From Salinimonas iocasae (GTDB lineage: Bacteria > Pseudomonadota > Gammaproteobacteria > Enterobacterales > Alteromonadaceae), in contig NZ_CP039852.1 in NCBI RefSeq assembly GCF_006228385.1, positions 2,806,001-2,870,000 on the forward strand: a stretch of 64,000 nucleotides of DNA, given 5' to 3'. The notes below the pieces were generated by a model, which had not been told where the DNA came from, did no database searches, and worked only from the letters and a program-made list of their open reading frames with translations. This document shows positions 28,714 to 38,712 of this stretch, one piece after another (the stretch's first letter is position 1; every line of letters starts with the position of its first letter). Position numbers and translations under genes: made by a program.

Positions 28714-29247
28714 TTATTGCATGACGAAGCCGGTGAACAGAACCTGCTCAACCACATTGGCTCCAACCGTATCGTTCATTACTTTTTGCACTTCACTGAC
28801 AGCGCGCTCACGCAGGGCCACTTTACCGACCTCAGTTATCAGCTCATCGGCATTACTGCCACTGAACACCTGCAATAGTGTTCCTTCTATAAGCGGGATA
28901 TGCATTTTAGCCGTTTCTTCGTTGTCGCTGCCGCGTACCATCAACTGCACCTTTATCTGCACTAACCGGTCGCGACCAGTGCCAGGTACGTTAAACGTAA
29001 ACGGGCGCGGCATGGCAACATATAAAGCAGTACCCACTTTGGCATCGCCACCGACACTGGCTGGCTGATTGCCGGCAGGCTGCTCCGATTGTGTTGCTGA
29101 CTCTTCTGCTACCGGTTCATCACTGCCGGAAAATAAAAAGTACCAGGCCGCACCGCCCGCCCCCAGCAATGCCACAATAATAATGGCAATAAGAGGGAGC
29201 TTGCTCTTTTTCGTTGTTTCTTCAATCTGTAATTCTTCTTCGGCCAT
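28714..29247 (-). CDS. fliL: Flagellar basal body protein FliL
   Basis: 177 residues with a short cytosolic start, one membrane helix (LPLIAIIIVALLGAGGAAWY), an acidic/Ser-rich periplasmic linker and the stomatin-like FliL domain ending VEQVLFTGFVMQ. It stabilises the stators around the basal body. It is followed by fliM and preceded by an 89-base gap after fliK. Confidence 0.95.
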   Translation of the reverse strand: MAEEELQIEETTKKSKLPLIAIIIVALLGAGGAAWYFLFSGSDEPVAEESATQSEQPAGNQPASVGGDAKVGTALYVAMPRPFTFNVPGTGRDRLVQIKVQLMVRGSDNEETAKMHIPLIEGTLLQVFSGSNADELITEVGKVALRERAVSEVQKVMNDTVGANVVEQVLFTGFVMQ

Positions 29248-29336
29248 GTTTGTCTCTACTACTTCAGACTCGTCGCGTTTTACCTAGCGGCTATTATCAA
29301 TGCTCAGCACAAAAGCGCAATAATGCAAAAGACGGA

Positions 29337-31205
29337 TTAGGCATAATCATCTATACCACCCTGGGCTTGCCGCGTTAATGGCTGGTCGATAACGTGGGTG
29401 CCTTCGTCAGCATCTGTATGACCAGCAGTCTGTCCGCCGAAACCTCTGCGGCTCTGTGACTGTGAGTCAGACTGGCCCTGACTTTGCTCCTGACTTTGCT
29501 GTCGGACCGATGACTCACCAAGTTCAATGCCCTGCTGCGCCAGCATATCCTTCAGCCTTGGTTCGGCCTGAGCGAGTGCTTCGCGGGCTTGAGGCGATTG
29601 CACAATAAAGCTGACAGATGCTGCGTCACCCTGGACATTTACCCTTACCTGCATACTGCCCATTTCAGGCGGATCCAGGCGAATCTCGGCCATCATATTC
29701 CGGCTGTTAACCATCCAGCGAATCTTCTCGGTCAGCTGTTTCTGACCATCCGGTTGATGGATATTTACCGGTTGCGATAAACCTTCGGCCTGCCGGGTCG
29801 CTGAACCAGATTCGGCCCTGACCTGCGTATTTTCTGCTATGGCTATGTCCGGCGTAGCCATCTGCGCAGCCTGCTGCGCCGCAAAGCTTGTGGTATTTGC
29901 AGCATTCAGCAGTGTATTAATTTGACTTAACTGCTGGTCAATATTCTGACTTAACGCAGGCGTCACATTTACATCAGCTTGTTGCAATGCTTCGGTTACC
30001 ATTGCTTTTAAACTAATGCCGGGTTCATGGCCCTGTTGAACCTGTTTTTTCATTTCAGACATCCCCGCTACAATTGCATCGGTGATCTGTTTTTTCGCAC
30101 TTTCAGATACTGAGGGCACCAAGTCCGCCACGCGTGAGGTAACGTTTTGCGCAAGCTGCTCAGTCTGCTTATCATCCAGACTGACGATATTTTCCATCAG
30201 TGACAATATTTTCGGACTGACACCTGACTCTAATGCAACGGACTCTGCTTTCATTGTTTCAGAACCGGCCCCTTGTTGCTTCGTGACCTGCCCCTTAATC
30301 ATCGACAACAATAAGTCTGCATCTTTTTGCGCAACGTCACTTTCCGTTGATGCATTGAGTTTTGCTACCAGTGCTTCCAGTGACTGACTATTGTCAGCGC
30401 TCTGCTGACCTGAACTTTCACTTTGCAGCCCACTGACAATAGCTGCCGACAGCTCTTTAAGGGTAGCAGACGCTGAGCCCGCTGTTGAACCCGCTTCGCC
30501 GTCAGCACTTTTCTGTTGATTGGCAATTTCCTGACCCAGTCTGGCAATCAAATCAGGTATTGCAGGAATTTTGTCCTGTTCACGCCCGGTAGTTTCTCCT
30601 TGCAGGTTTAGCAAGTGGGCGATTTTAGCGGCTTCATCAACGATACCGGCGCTTTGCAGGGCTGCATTCTCTGTTGCCCCGGCCCCGGAGATAGCAGCGT
30701 CAGTATCTACACCTTTATTCAGGGCGTCTTCTGATAAGCTGCGGACCTGATCAACATAGGCCAGCCAGTCAATATCCTGTGCAGCTTCTTCCCTGCCGGC
30801 GATTGAATCGGTCAATTCGTCTGCTACAGCGATCGCCTCACCCTGGATGTCTTCGGATTTTGCAGCTGCCGTTTTTTCATTGTCCATTGATGCATTCGCT
30901 TCAACGTCAGACGTACGCTTATCTTCGGCGCGGTGTGAGTCCTTTGCCTTCACCCGAGAATCGCTGGCAGAGGCACTGCTATTGTCGCTGTTTTTCTGAC
31001 GGATTTCGGTCTTTTTGCCAGACGCCGCTGTATTCGCGTCAGTTCGGGCAGATGCTTTATCTGCTGCGGCAGACTGATTACTTTGCCGAAACGCCTGCGA
31101 AAAAGCAGCGCCGTTGGTCGACTCCGGCTGCAAAGCAACATCACCGTCAAGATTTATCGGCAAGGCGGCAACGTCCTGACGTTTCGTGGCAATGTCTTGC
31201 ATCAT
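29337..31205 (-). CDS. fliK: Hook-length control protein FliK
   Basis: 622 residues. The first 480 or so are low-complexity Ala/Ser/Gln/Asp-rich, as expected of the molecular ruler. The C-terminal hook-length domain contains LDPPEMGSMQVRVNVQGD and VSFIVQSPQAREAL, followed by a Gln/Ser-rich tail. FliK is secreted and signals FlhB to switch substrate class. Antisense frames across the low-complexity region are composition artefacts. A sigma-54-type promoter lies in the 150-base gap upstream, so fliK probably starts its own unit running into fliLMNOPQR-flhB. Confidence 0.92.
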   Translation of the reverse strand: MMQDIATKRQDVAALPINLDGDVALQPESTNGAAFSQAFRQSNQSAAADKASARTDANTAASGKKTEIRQKNSDNSSASASDSRVKAKDSHRAEDKRTSDVEANASMDNEKTAAAKSEDIQGEAIAVADELTDSIAGREEAAQDIDWLAYVDQVRSLSEDALNKGVDTDAAISGAGATENAALQSAGIVDEAAKIAHLLNLQGETTGREQDKIPAIPDLIARLGQEIANQQKSADGEAGSTAGSASATLKELSAAIVSGLQSESSGQQSADNSQSLEALVAKLNASTESDVAQKDADLLLSMIKGQVTKQQGAGSETMKAESVALESGVSPKILSLMENIVSLDDKQTEQLAQNVTSRVADLVPSVSESAKKQITDAIVAGMSEMKKQVQQGHEPGISLKAMVTEALQQADVNVTPALSQNIDQQLSQINTLLNAANTTSFAAQQAAQMATPDIAIAENTQVRAESGSATRQAEGLSQPVNIHQPDGQKQLTEKIRWMVNSRNMMAEIRLDPPEMGSMQVRVNVQGDAASVSFIVQSPQAREALAQAEPRLKDMLAQQGIELGESSVRQQSQEQSQGQSDSQSQSRRGFGGQTAGHTDADEGTHVIDQPLTRQAQGGIDDYA

Positions 31206-31304
31206 AACCTTAGGTTCCTTATTTGAAATTCCCGCACAGGCCTTAAAAAATCGCGCTTGTAAGCCATATCACTGAGAGCGGAAAACCGTCACTGTGATGA
31301 ATAG

Positions 31305-31322
31305 AGCAAGTCGTGTTCCAAT
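31305..31322 (-). promoter_or_regulatory. Putative sigma-54 promoter upstream of fliK
   Basis: Minus strand reads TTGGAACACGACTTGCTC: GG, ten bases, GC, with TTGCT at -12. It lies about 100 bases before the fliK start and after the fliJ terminator hairpin. Confidence 0.65.
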
Positions 31323-31325
31323 ATT

Positions 31326-31350
31326 TAAAACTGACAGAAAATATGTCAGT
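31326..31350 (-). terminator. Hairpin terminator after fliJ
   Basis: ACTGACA and TGTCAGT pair around a 7-base AT loop, followed on the minus strand by TTTTAAATATT, just downstream of the fliJ stop. The stem is only 7 bp, so termination may be partial. Confidence 0.55.
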
Positions 31351-31358
31351 GAGAAGGG

Positions 31359-31802
31359 TTAATATCTTGTTTTAGCGCGTAAAAAACGCTGGAGGGCAAA
31401 CTCGTCTAGCTGGTCCTGTTCACGTCGGCCCGCCGCCACTGCCGCTTCCTGGTCTTTCTTGTCAATAAGGTAATCGACGGCTTTTCGACGCTTTTGCTGT
31501 TGAAGGTAATGCTGGCGACGCTGATCAACCACTAATGAAGCACGGGATATTATCTGATTTTGTTGCTCGCAGGCTTTATCAAGCTTAGCCACGAATTGCA
31601 GGTGCTGGTGATATTCGCGCGCGTCGAGCCCGCCATGCTGCCCGTTTCGTTGCAGGTTACGCAGATAATCCAGGCGATATTGCTGCAAGCTGTTCAGTTT
31701 CTGGCGCTGTTCATTCAGACTGTGCTGCGCCATCTGATAAGCCTGCGCTGCTTTTTCTTCCCGATCGCGCTCAACGCGAATAACGGTATCAAGCTGTCCC
31801 AT
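31359..31802 (-). CDS. fliJ: Flagellar export chaperone FliJ
   Basis: 147 residues forming a predicted antiparallel coiled coil, rich in Gln, Arg, Lys and Glu (for example AQAYQMAQHSLNEQRQKLNS). FliJ sits inside the FliI ATPase ring like the gamma subunit of F1 and contacts FlhA. Size, coiled-coil character and position after fliI support the call; sequence conservation in this family is low. Confidence 0.9.
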   Translation of the reverse strand: MGQLDTVIRVERDREEKAAQAYQMAQHSLNEQRQKLNSLQQYRLDYLRNLQRNGQHGGLDAREYHQHLQFVAKLDKACEQQNQIISRASLVVDQRRQHYLQQQKRRKAVDYLIDKKDQEAAVAAGRREQDQLDEFALQRFLRAKTRY

Positions 31803-31805
31803 CGG

Positions 31806-33140
31806 TTACCCGTTCCCTAGTCCGCCAGCCAGCGCTTGCATGGCTTCATGGCACTCTTCAAAAGACAGTGTTTGTTTCATCCCCTGCTGCAAAAATGCAT
31901 TGATAGCAGGTTCAGCCCTGATAGCCAGGTCGATGCGTGGATCAGAGCCGCGCGCATACGCGCCAATAGCAATCAAATCCTGATTTTGCTTGTAGGTTGA
32001 GTAAACCTGGCGAATCCGGCGCGCCTGTGTCTGATGTTCTTCACTAACTACCATTGGCATAACCCGGCTGATAGATGCTTCAATATCAATAGCAGGATAA
32101 TGCCCACTGTCAGCCAGCTTACGTGATAAGACCACGTGACCGTCAAGAATCGCGCGTGCGGCATCCGCAATAGGATCCTGCAAATCATCACCTTCTGTTA
32201 ACACCGTATAAAAAGCGGTTATTGAGCCCTGATTCTCAGAACCATTGCCAGCCCGCTCAACCAGCGCCGGCAACCGTGCAAATACCGAAGGCGGATAGCC
32301 TTTTGTTGCCGGTGGCTCGCCCACAGCAAGGGCAATTTCACGCTGCGCCATCGCATAACGGGTCAATGAATCAATCAGCAGAAGAACATTCTTGCCCTGA
32401 TCACGAAAATATTCGGCAATAGTGACCGCTGTTTCACACGCTTTTAAACGCATAAGTGGCGAGGTATCAGCCGGTGCAGCTACGATTACTGCGCGCTGAC
32501 GCTCTTCTTCAGTGAGGATTTCATGAATAAATTCTTTAACCTCGCGCCCCCGCTCGCCGACCAGGCCAACCACGACAATGTCTGCCTCGCTGCCCCGGGT
32601 CATCATGCCCAAAAGAACACTTTTGCCCACGCCACTGCCGGCAAATAAGCCCATTCTCTGCCCGACACCGACGGTATTTAATGCATTTATCGAGCGCACA
32701 CCGACATCCATCGGCTCGCTGATAGGCTTTCGCAATAACGGATTCATGGCAGCCCGGGTGGTAGGCATCCGGGTATCGGTTTTCAACGCGCCCAACCCAT
32801 CAAGAGGCTGACCGTTGCCATCTACTACTCGCCCTAGCAGGCCCATTCCCACTGGCAAACCGCTTTCCCGGTCCAGCGGAATCACCCGCGAACCGGGGAC
32901 AATACCGCGTACCGCTTCGGTGGGCATCAGGTAAGTAATATCATCGCCAAAGCCTACAACCTCGGCTTCTATTTCGCCCTCAATAGTCTGCACTTTACAC
33001 TGACTGCCGACGGGTAACTGACACCCAACGGCTTCAAGCGTCAGACCGATACCACGCACCAGCTTACCGGCGGCCACAATAGGCGGCTTGGGTATCTGGT
33101 CTTTCAGGCTGTTGAAATAGTCTTCGAAGGGATCAGTCAC
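31806..33140 (-). CDS. fliI: Flagellar export ATPase FliI
   Basis: 444 residues homologous to F1 beta subunits: P-loop GLFAGSGVGKSVLLGMM near 167, Walker B strand NVLLLIDSLTRYAMAQREI, and the C-terminal VYSTYKQNQDLIAIGAYARG region. It unfolds and delivers export substrates. It overlaps fliH by 8 bases. Confidence 0.97.
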   Translation of the reverse strand: MTDPFEDYFNSLKDQIPKPPIVAAGKLVRGIGLTLEAVGCQLPVGSQCKVQTIEGEIEAEVVGFGDDITYLMPTEAVRGIVPGSRVIPLDRESGLPVGMGLLGRVVDGNGQPLDGLGALKTDTRMPTTRAAMNPLLRKPISEPMDVGVRSINALNTVGVGQRMGLFAGSGVGKSVLLGMMTRGSEADIVVVGLVGERGREVKEFIHEILTEEERQRAVIVAAPADTSPLMRLKACETAVTIAEYFRDQGKNVLLLIDSLTRYAMAQREIALAVGEPPATKGYPPSVFARLPALVERAGNGSENQGSITAFYTVLTEGDDLQDPIADAARAILDGHVVLSRKLADSGHYPAIDIEASISRVMPMVVSEEHQTQARRIRQVYSTYKQNQDLIAIGAYARGSDPRIDLAIRAEPAINAFLQQGMKQTLSFEECHEAMQALAGGLGNG

Positions 33141-33912
33141 GGTGCAATCCCTGCTCTAACAAGAATCTGTCGAGCACTTCCCGGGTCCGGCGTTCTACAG
33201 AATTATCGACGGCATTGGTGGTAGTTACTATGTCACAGCCTCCACGGGACATGGATGGTGACTCAATTAACTGCCAGCCTTTCTCCGCTACCTTTTGTGC
33301 ACCGAAATGCTCAGTAATCAGTGCCACATCTTCAGGGTGCATATGCACCTGGTATGCACTTTCGTTAACGGGCAACGCTTTCATGCCTTCCGCCAGCGCC
33401 TGTAAGATAACCTGCTCGTTGGTGGTGACTTCATGACGAATAACGGTTTTAGCCAGTGCTACGGCCAGCTGCACAAGCTGTTGGCGCGACGCATCCGTGA
33501 CCTGATTGAGAGGAGCGTGCAAATTATCTGTCAGTGACTGCCAAATCTCGCTTTGCGCTTCTATTTGGGAACGTGCTTCATCCAGCCCCTGTTGCAGGCC
33601 TTCTTCGTGGCCTGCCTGGCGGCCAGCCTCAAGTCCTTCCTCATAGCCCTGCGCCTTACCTTCTTCGAAACCTGTCTGTTTACCTTCGGCGTAACCTTCC
33701 TCCTGCGCTGCCTGACGAATAGCTTCAATCTCTTCCAGCGTAGGGGGTTTTATTTCTTCCTCTTCTTCGGGCGGTTCATATTTCCAGTCACTGCGACGGT
33801 TCAGTGCATTAGTCTTGTTAGCCTCGTCTGCTTCCCTGCCCGCATCGTCTACAAACGGCAAATCCCAGAGTTTAGCCTGCGCCGCGGACAAATCATCATC
33901 ATACTCAGACAT
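33133..33912 (-). CDS. fliH: Flagellar export regulator FliH
   Basis: 259 residues. After an acidic N-terminal part, residues about 70-115 hold the FliH Gly-repeat helix (GYAEGKQTGFEEGKAQGYEE and on), in which glycines recur every four residues. The C-terminal domain resembles the delta/epsilon stalk proteins and binds FliI. FliH links the ATPase to FliN at the C-ring. Confidence 0.95.
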   Translation of the reverse strand: MSEYDDDLSAAQAKLWDLPFVDDAGREADEANKTNALNRRSDWKYEPPEEEEEIKPPTLEEIEAIRQAAQEEGYAEGKQTGFEEGKAQGYEEGLEAGRQAGHEEGLQQGLDEARSQIEAQSEIWQSLTDNLHAPLNQVTDASRQQLVQLAVALAKTVIRHEVTTNEQVILQALAEGMKALPVNESAYQVHMHPEDVALITEHFGAQKVAEKGWQLIESPSMSRGGCDIVTTTNAVDNSVERRTREVLDRFLLEQGLHRD

Positions 33913-33933
33913 GGTTCAGTCTACCGAAAAAGG

Positions 33934-34977
33934 TTACAGGAATTCTTCGCCGCCACCGCCGCCAAGCATGATTTCGCCCGAATCAGCAAGACGTCTGGCC
34001 ACAGAAAGAATCTCTTTTTGTGCAGTTTCCACTTCTGATACCCGGACTGGCCCCATGGCCTCCAAATCATCAGTAAGCATTTCAGCCGCACGTTTAGACA
34101 TGTTGCGGGTAATCTTGTCCTTAAGCTCGTCGTCCGCACCTTTAATCGCTTTAAGCAGCGCATCCTGTTGGACTTCGCGCAGAATAGCCTGAATGCCTTT
34201 GTCATCCACATCGACCAGGTTATCAAAAACAAACATCAGATCTTGAATCTGCTGACTCATCTCTTCATCCTGCTCACGGATTGCGTCCATCAACTGACCT
34301 TCGATAGCCGTATCAAGATAGTTCATGATATCTGCAGCAGATTTCAGGCCGCCCATCTTGGCTGCCTGCGTACCAGCCTGACCAGCAAACTGTTTCTCCA
34401 TGATTTCGTTCAGTTCTTGCAAGGCGGCAGGCTGAACTTCTTCAAGGTTGGCAATACGCATCAACAGATCCAGACGTACTTTTTCCGGGAACTGCGCCAG
34501 AATCTCGGCGCTTTGCTCAGGCTCAAGATACGATAAAACAATGGTCTGAATCTGCGGGTGCTCGTTACGAATAATTGACGCCACCTGTTTAGAATCCATC
34601 CATTTAAGAGAATCCAGACCTTTAGCGCCGTTACCCAGCAGAATCTGATCGATAAGATTCGCTGCTTTGTCTTCACCTAACGCTGCGGTCAGTGCGCGCT
34701 TCACAAAGTCCTGGCTCTGGAAGCCAATCGTGCTGTAATTCTGTATCTCTTCGATAAAATGCTTATGGACAGAGGTGATTTTGGCCTGTGTCATATCATC
34801 GACTTTAGCCATCTCCGCACCCAGCTTCTGAACCTGCTTAGGCTCAAGGTGCTTCAGGATCTGCGCGGCGTCTTCTTCCGACAGACTCAGCAGCAGGATG
34901 GCGGCTTTTTCAACACCCTCAAGCTTACCAACGTCGTAGCCGCTCTCTTCATTATTTGTTGCCAGTTCTTCAGCCAT
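33934..34977 (-). CDS. fliG: Flagellar motor switch protein FliG
   Basis: 347 residues: N-terminal FliF-binding domain, middle domain with the EHPQ motif (NEHPQIQTIVLSYLEPEQ) and a C-terminal torque domain with the charged ridge and IREQDEEMSQQIQDLMFVFD. The tail after residue 330 is Gly-rich (LGGGGGEEFL). It generates torque against the stators and responds to FliM. It lies 15 bases after fliF. Confidence 0.97.
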   Translation of the reverse strand: MAEELATNNEESGYDVGKLEGVEKAAILLLSLSEEDAAQILKHLEPKQVQKLGAEMAKVDDMTQAKITSVHKHFIEEIQNYSTIGFQSQDFVKRALTAALGEDKAANLIDQILLGNGAKGLDSLKWMDSKQVASIIRNEHPQIQTIVLSYLEPEQSAEILAQFPEKVRLDLLMRIANLEEVQPAALQELNEIMEKQFAGQAGTQAAKMGGLKSAADIMNYLDTAIEGQLMDAIREQDEEMSQQIQDLMFVFDNLVDVDDKGIQAILREVQQDALLKAIKGADDELKDKITRNMSKRAAEMLTDDLEAMGPVRVSEVETAQKEILSVARRLADSGEIMLGGGGGEEFL

Positions 34978-34992
34978 CGTCAGACGCTCCTA

Positions 34993-36693
34993 CTACTCAT
35001 CCTGCATCAGCCAGCCTTTGACGACCTGAGCTGACAGCTCAGGCTCATTGGCAACCAATGCCCGCACCGCTTTTAATACATCTTCATCTTTATGCAGATC
35101 CGGCAGCATCAGGGAACCATCTGATGCAAATCCAACCTGCCCCTCATCAAAGTCTGAGCTGAGCATACTGATGGTTTCGTCACCCAAATCCAACCCTTCG
35201 TCAGCATCATAATCATCAGAGTCGTTGGCCGTGTCGGGGTTAATCAGACGGCGTAGCATCGGACGGATGACAAAGATAATCAGAACAATGATGACCAGTG
35301 CGCCGGTTACCAGCTTCAGTATAGGTAAGAACTTCGGATCTTCCCAAAATGGCAGTTCCTCTACCACACCACTATCCATTCGGGTAAACGGTACGCTCAC
35401 TACTTCTAACGAGTCACCACGGGTGACATCAAAGCCCAGGCCGCCCTGAAGTAAACGGCGGATGTTCAGTAAATCATCCTGCTTTCTGGGCGCAGAGGTC
35501 GCGCTGCCGTCTTCGGCGGTACTGTGCGCATAGTCCACCGCTACAGAGACACTCAGACGACGAATGACACCGGTTTGCTTTTTGGTGTGGCTGATAGTGG
35601 TATCCAGCTCATAGTTCCGGGTTTCTTCTTTGCTGTTGCTGCCAGGAATCGGCGCTGCATTGCCTCCCTGACCGGTGGCATCTTCAGGGATATTTGACGC
35701 CAGTGGTGGCTGATTGGTCAGTGCACCAGGGATACCGCCGTTTGCACCACCCACCGTGTTTTGTTCAATAACCATTTCGCTGCGCACAGCGGGCAAATCG
35801 GGGTTGTAGCTGCGCTGAGTTTGTTCCATGGCGGTGAAATCCATAGACACATCAACCTGAGCGGTATAGTTGCCGATTCCAAGTACAGGAATCAAAATCG
35901 CATCAATTTTCTCGAGATACTCCTGCTCGCGCTGACGTTCAATTTCGTATTCTTTACGCGCTCGTGCGCTCATTGAGTCCTGTGAGCCGGAGTTCAACAA
36001 ACGACCGTTACTGTCAGTTACCGTGACATTTTCCGGGTCCATCATCTGCACTGCTGAGGCCACGATATCCACTACGGCATCAACTTCTTCACCGGTAATC
36101 GCTTTGCCCCGGCGCGCCGTTAACACGATAGTTGCGCTGGCTTTTTTCTCGCGACGGGCAAAAACATTTTCTTTTGGCATTGCCAGCAGCACACGTGCCT
36201 TCTGAATGCTGGACATGTCTTCGATGGTTGAGGCAATCTGCATTTCGCGGGCATGCTTCAAACGCTCTGACTCTACCCGTTGGCTTACGCCAAAGCCCAT
36301 ATCCTGCATGATGATATCTGCACCGGCATCAGTAGACTGCGTCAGCCCCTGACGGGTCATGCCCAGGCGGACATTCTGGAACTCATCATTTCGTACATAA
36401 ACCGTGTTGCCTTCCAGCTTGTACTCAATCTGATTTGCGTCTAAATAATCAAGCGTTTCGATCAACTCTTCGGTAGGCATTTTGGCCAAAGGACGGTAGT
36501 CCGGTTCCTGCGCCCAAATCATAATGAACACAGCAATTGCCACACAGATGACCAGAACGATGACCAGCGCCATCTGCCGCATCATGTCAGCGCTACCCAG
36601 CGTGTCCATGAAGCCAGATTTATTTTCAGCCTCTGTTGATGCATTCATCGCATCAGAATCAGCGACAGTTAGGTTGGTTCCTGTTTCAGCCAT
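34993..36693 (-). CDS. fliF: Flagellar MS-ring protein FliF
   Basis: 566 residues with two membrane helices (about 37-58 and 445-465) flanking a large periplasmic part that contains YscJ/FliF ring-building motifs (RVLLAMPKENVFARREKKAS). The cytosolic C-terminus, ending LSAQVVKGWLMQDE, is the FliG-binding region. It is the base on which the flagellum assembles. It follows fliE with a 16-base gap. Confidence 0.97.
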   Translation of the reverse strand: MAETGTNLTVADSDAMNASTEAENKSGFMDTLGSADMMRQMALVIVLVICVAIAVFIMIWAQEPDYRPLAKMPTEELIETLDYLDANQIEYKLEGNTVYVRNDEFQNVRLGMTRQGLTQSTDAGADIIMQDMGFGVSQRVESERLKHAREMQIASTIEDMSSIQKARVLLAMPKENVFARREKKASATIVLTARRGKAITGEEVDAVVDIVASAVQMMDPENVTVTDSNGRLLNSGSQDSMSARARKEYEIERQREQEYLEKIDAILIPVLGIGNYTAQVDVSMDFTAMEQTQRSYNPDLPAVRSEMVIEQNTVGGANGGIPGALTNQPPLASNIPEDATGQGGNAAPIPGSNSKEETRNYELDTTISHTKKQTGVIRRLSVSVAVDYAHSTAEDGSATSAPRKQDDLLNIRRLLQGGLGFDVTRGDSLEVVSVPFTRMDSGVVEELPFWEDPKFLPILKLVTGALVIIVLIIFVIRPMLRRLINPDTANDSDDYDADEGLDLGDETISMLSSDFDEGQVGFASDGSLMLPDLHKDEDVLKAVRALVANEPELSAQVVKGWLMQDE

Positions 36694-36709
36694 CTGAGTA
36701 ATTCCTCAC

Positions 36710-37048
36710 CTACACCGGCATGTTCATAACTTGCTTGTATGCTTCAAGCACTTTGTTGCGTACCTGCACGGTTGCCTCAAACGCAATACCGGCTTTCTCT
36801 TTTGACACCATGACGTCTGCCAGACTTACTGATTTATCACCCATCTCAAAAGCCCGCTGTAAATCTTTTGACTGCATCTGCATGTCGTTAACACCTTCCA
36901 GTGCGCCTTTAAGCATGGTAGAAAATTCGCTGGCCGAGCCTGCGGCTTCCTGGACTTGCTGCGGCTGGGGCATTTCAGTCGACTGCAGGCGTGTCTGTCC
37001 GATCATCGCTTGCATTTCCTGGTACAGGCTGTTTCCTTTAATGTCCAT
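36710..37048 (-). CDS. fliE: Flagellar rod/MS-ring junction protein FliE
   Basis: 112 residues ending in the conserved SVSLADVMVSKEKAGIAFEA and VRNKVLEAYKQVMNMPV helices. FliE joins the MS-ring to the proximal rod and is an early export substrate. It is first of the fliEFGHIJ unit, with a sigma-54-type promoter about 65-80 bases upstream. Confidence 0.96.
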   Translation of the reverse strand: MDIKGNSLYQEMQAMIGQTRLQSTEMPQPQQVQEAAGSASEFSTMLKGALEGVNDMQMQSKDLQRAFEMGDKSVSLADVMVSKEKAGIAFEATVQVRNKVLEAYKQVMNMPV

Positions 37049-37113
37049 TGCAACTCTCCGCTTAATGACTTGTTGTCAGATTTCTGTCTGACATCGCTCT
37101 ATGGAAGAGTAAA

Positions 37114-37130
37114 AGCAACTAGCAGGCCAA
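37114..37130 (-). promoter_or_regulatory. Putative sigma-54 promoter of the fliEFGHIJ operon
   Basis: Minus strand reads TTGGCCTGCTAGTTGCT: GG, ten bases, GC, with TTGCT at -12. This is a good match to the sigma-54 consensus and lies 66 bases before the fliE start. Confidence 0.75.
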
Positions 37131-37365
37131 CTTTAAAATAAATTAAAATTCAATGAGTTAGAAAAGAAAAGCCAAAAAAATGACAGGCTCTGGCATGGTA
37201 TATAACGAAGGGGAAGCACAAGAAAAAGTGCAAGAAGCCCGGCAGATGCAGGCAGCAGTTAATTAAACCGGCAATGTTGTTCACGCCAGCTGATACAGCA
37301 ATAGTCAGCCAGCGCGATGGTGGACCGGATAATCAGGAACCAGTTACGCCGGTACCCTGAATCTA

Positions 37366-38712
37366 TCAGGCCGGTAGTTCTATACCGTCCTCGCGCATAC
37401 GCGCCAGTTTGTAACGTAAGGTTCGGGGACTAATACCCAGCTTCTCAGCGACATCCTTACGTTTGCCGTTACATGCCTCAAGCGTATCCAGAATTATCTG
37501 GTGTTCCTGCTGGCGCAGCTCTGAGCCGAGACGGCTGGGATCTTCTTCAGCGGCAGGCTGGGAATAACTGTGACTGGCAAGTGTCGCCGCCATATCGATC
37601 ATCAGGTCGCCGGCATCAATACAATCACCGTTACATAATATCAGTGCCCGCTGAACAACATTCTCCAGCTCACGGACGTTGCCGGGCCATTCATACTGGG
37701 TCAGTTTATTTCTGGCCGCCGCGTTCAGGGTAATATTTCTCATACCCTGTGCTGATGCGTGGCGGCTAATAAGATGTTCAGCTAATGGCACTATGTCTCC
37801 GGGTCTGGCTGCTAATGGCTGCCAGGTAATCGGAAATACGTTTAACCGATAGAACAGATCCTCGCGAAACTTACCGGCATCGACCGCTTCTCTCAGGTCG
37901 CGGTTGCTGGTAGCAATGACTCGCACATCCAGTTGTACCGTTTTTCGTCCACCCAGACGTTCAACTTCTTTCTCCTGCAGAACCCGAAGTAATTTAGCCT
38001 GTAATGCCAAATCCATTTCCGTAATTTCGTCCAGCAGTAATGTACCGCCCTGCGCTTGTTCGAATTTACCGGGGCAAGCCTGAACAGCACCAGTAAATGC
38101 GCCCTTTTCATAGCCAAACAGCGTGGCTTCAAGCATATTTTCAGGAATGGCCGCACAGTTAATAGCAACAAACGGCGCCTGACTACGGGTAGACTGATCG
38201 TGAATATAACGTGAGAGCACTTCTTTGCCGGAGCCACTCGGTCCCAGTACCATCACCGTGGCATCGGAGCGGGCCACTTTGCGTGATAACTCGAGTAGCT
38301 GAACACTGGAAGGATCTGCCACTATTGGTGTGGTCGATTCAACTTTGCGCGCGGGCGCATAGCGCTCGACAAGATTTAACAGCACTTCAGGCGCGAAGGG
38401 CTTTGACAGATAATCGGTTGCACCATCTCGCATTGCCTGGACCGCATCATCTATTGTGGCATACGCCGTCATCAACAATACGGGCATTTGCGGAAAGCGC
38501 GACTTGATATTTTTGAGCAATACCAGCCCGCTCATCTTGGCCATCTGAATATCACTGACAACTAAGTCGACAGTATACTGGCCCAGACATACCAATGCTT
38601 CTTCAGCACTTTGTGCAGAAACCACACGGTAGCAACCCAGCGACAGCGTATCGATTAACGCCTCGCGCAGGCCGGCATCGTCTTCTACGATTAGAATGGT
38701 GGTATCACTCAT
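37366..38712 (-). CDS. flrC: Sigma-54 flagellar response regulator FlrC (FleR)
   Basis: 448 residues: receiver with Asp11-Asp12 and phosphoacceptor Asp54 (VVSDIQMAKMSG), AAA+ domain with LGPSGSGKEVLSRYIHDQ and the sigma-54-contacting GAFTGA ([12 protein letters not shown]), and a Fis-type helix-turn-helix at the end (RKDVAEKLGISPRTLRYKL). It should activate class III flagellar promoters after phosphorylation by the adjacent kinase. It overlaps flrB by 4 bases. Confidence 0.95.
   Translation of the reverse strand: MSDTTILIVEDDAGLREALIDTLSLGCYRVVSAQSAEEALVCLGQYTVDLVVSDIQMAKMSGLVLLKNIKSRFPQMPVLLMTAYATIDDAVQAMRDGATDYLSKPFAPEVLLNLVERYAPARKVESTTPIVADPSSVQLLELSRKVARSDATVMVLGPSGSGKEVLSRYIHDQSTRSQAPFVAINCAAIPENMLEATLFGYEKGAFTGAVQACPGKFEQAQGGTLLLDEITEMDLALQAKLLRVLQEKEVERLGGRKTVQLDVRVIATSNRDLREAVDAGKFREDLFYRLNVFPITWQPLAARPGDIVPLAEHLISRHASAQGMRNITLNAAARNKLTQYEWPGNVRELENVVQRALILCNGDCIDAGDLMIDMAATLASHSYSQPAAEEDPSRLGSELRQQEHQIILDTLEACNGKRKDVAEKLGISPRTLRYKLARMREDGIELPA

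Noticed and set aside
29589-31207. Several open frames antisense to fliK
   Set aside because: They mirror the low-complexity Ala/Ser/Gln coding of fliK and show no protein-family features.
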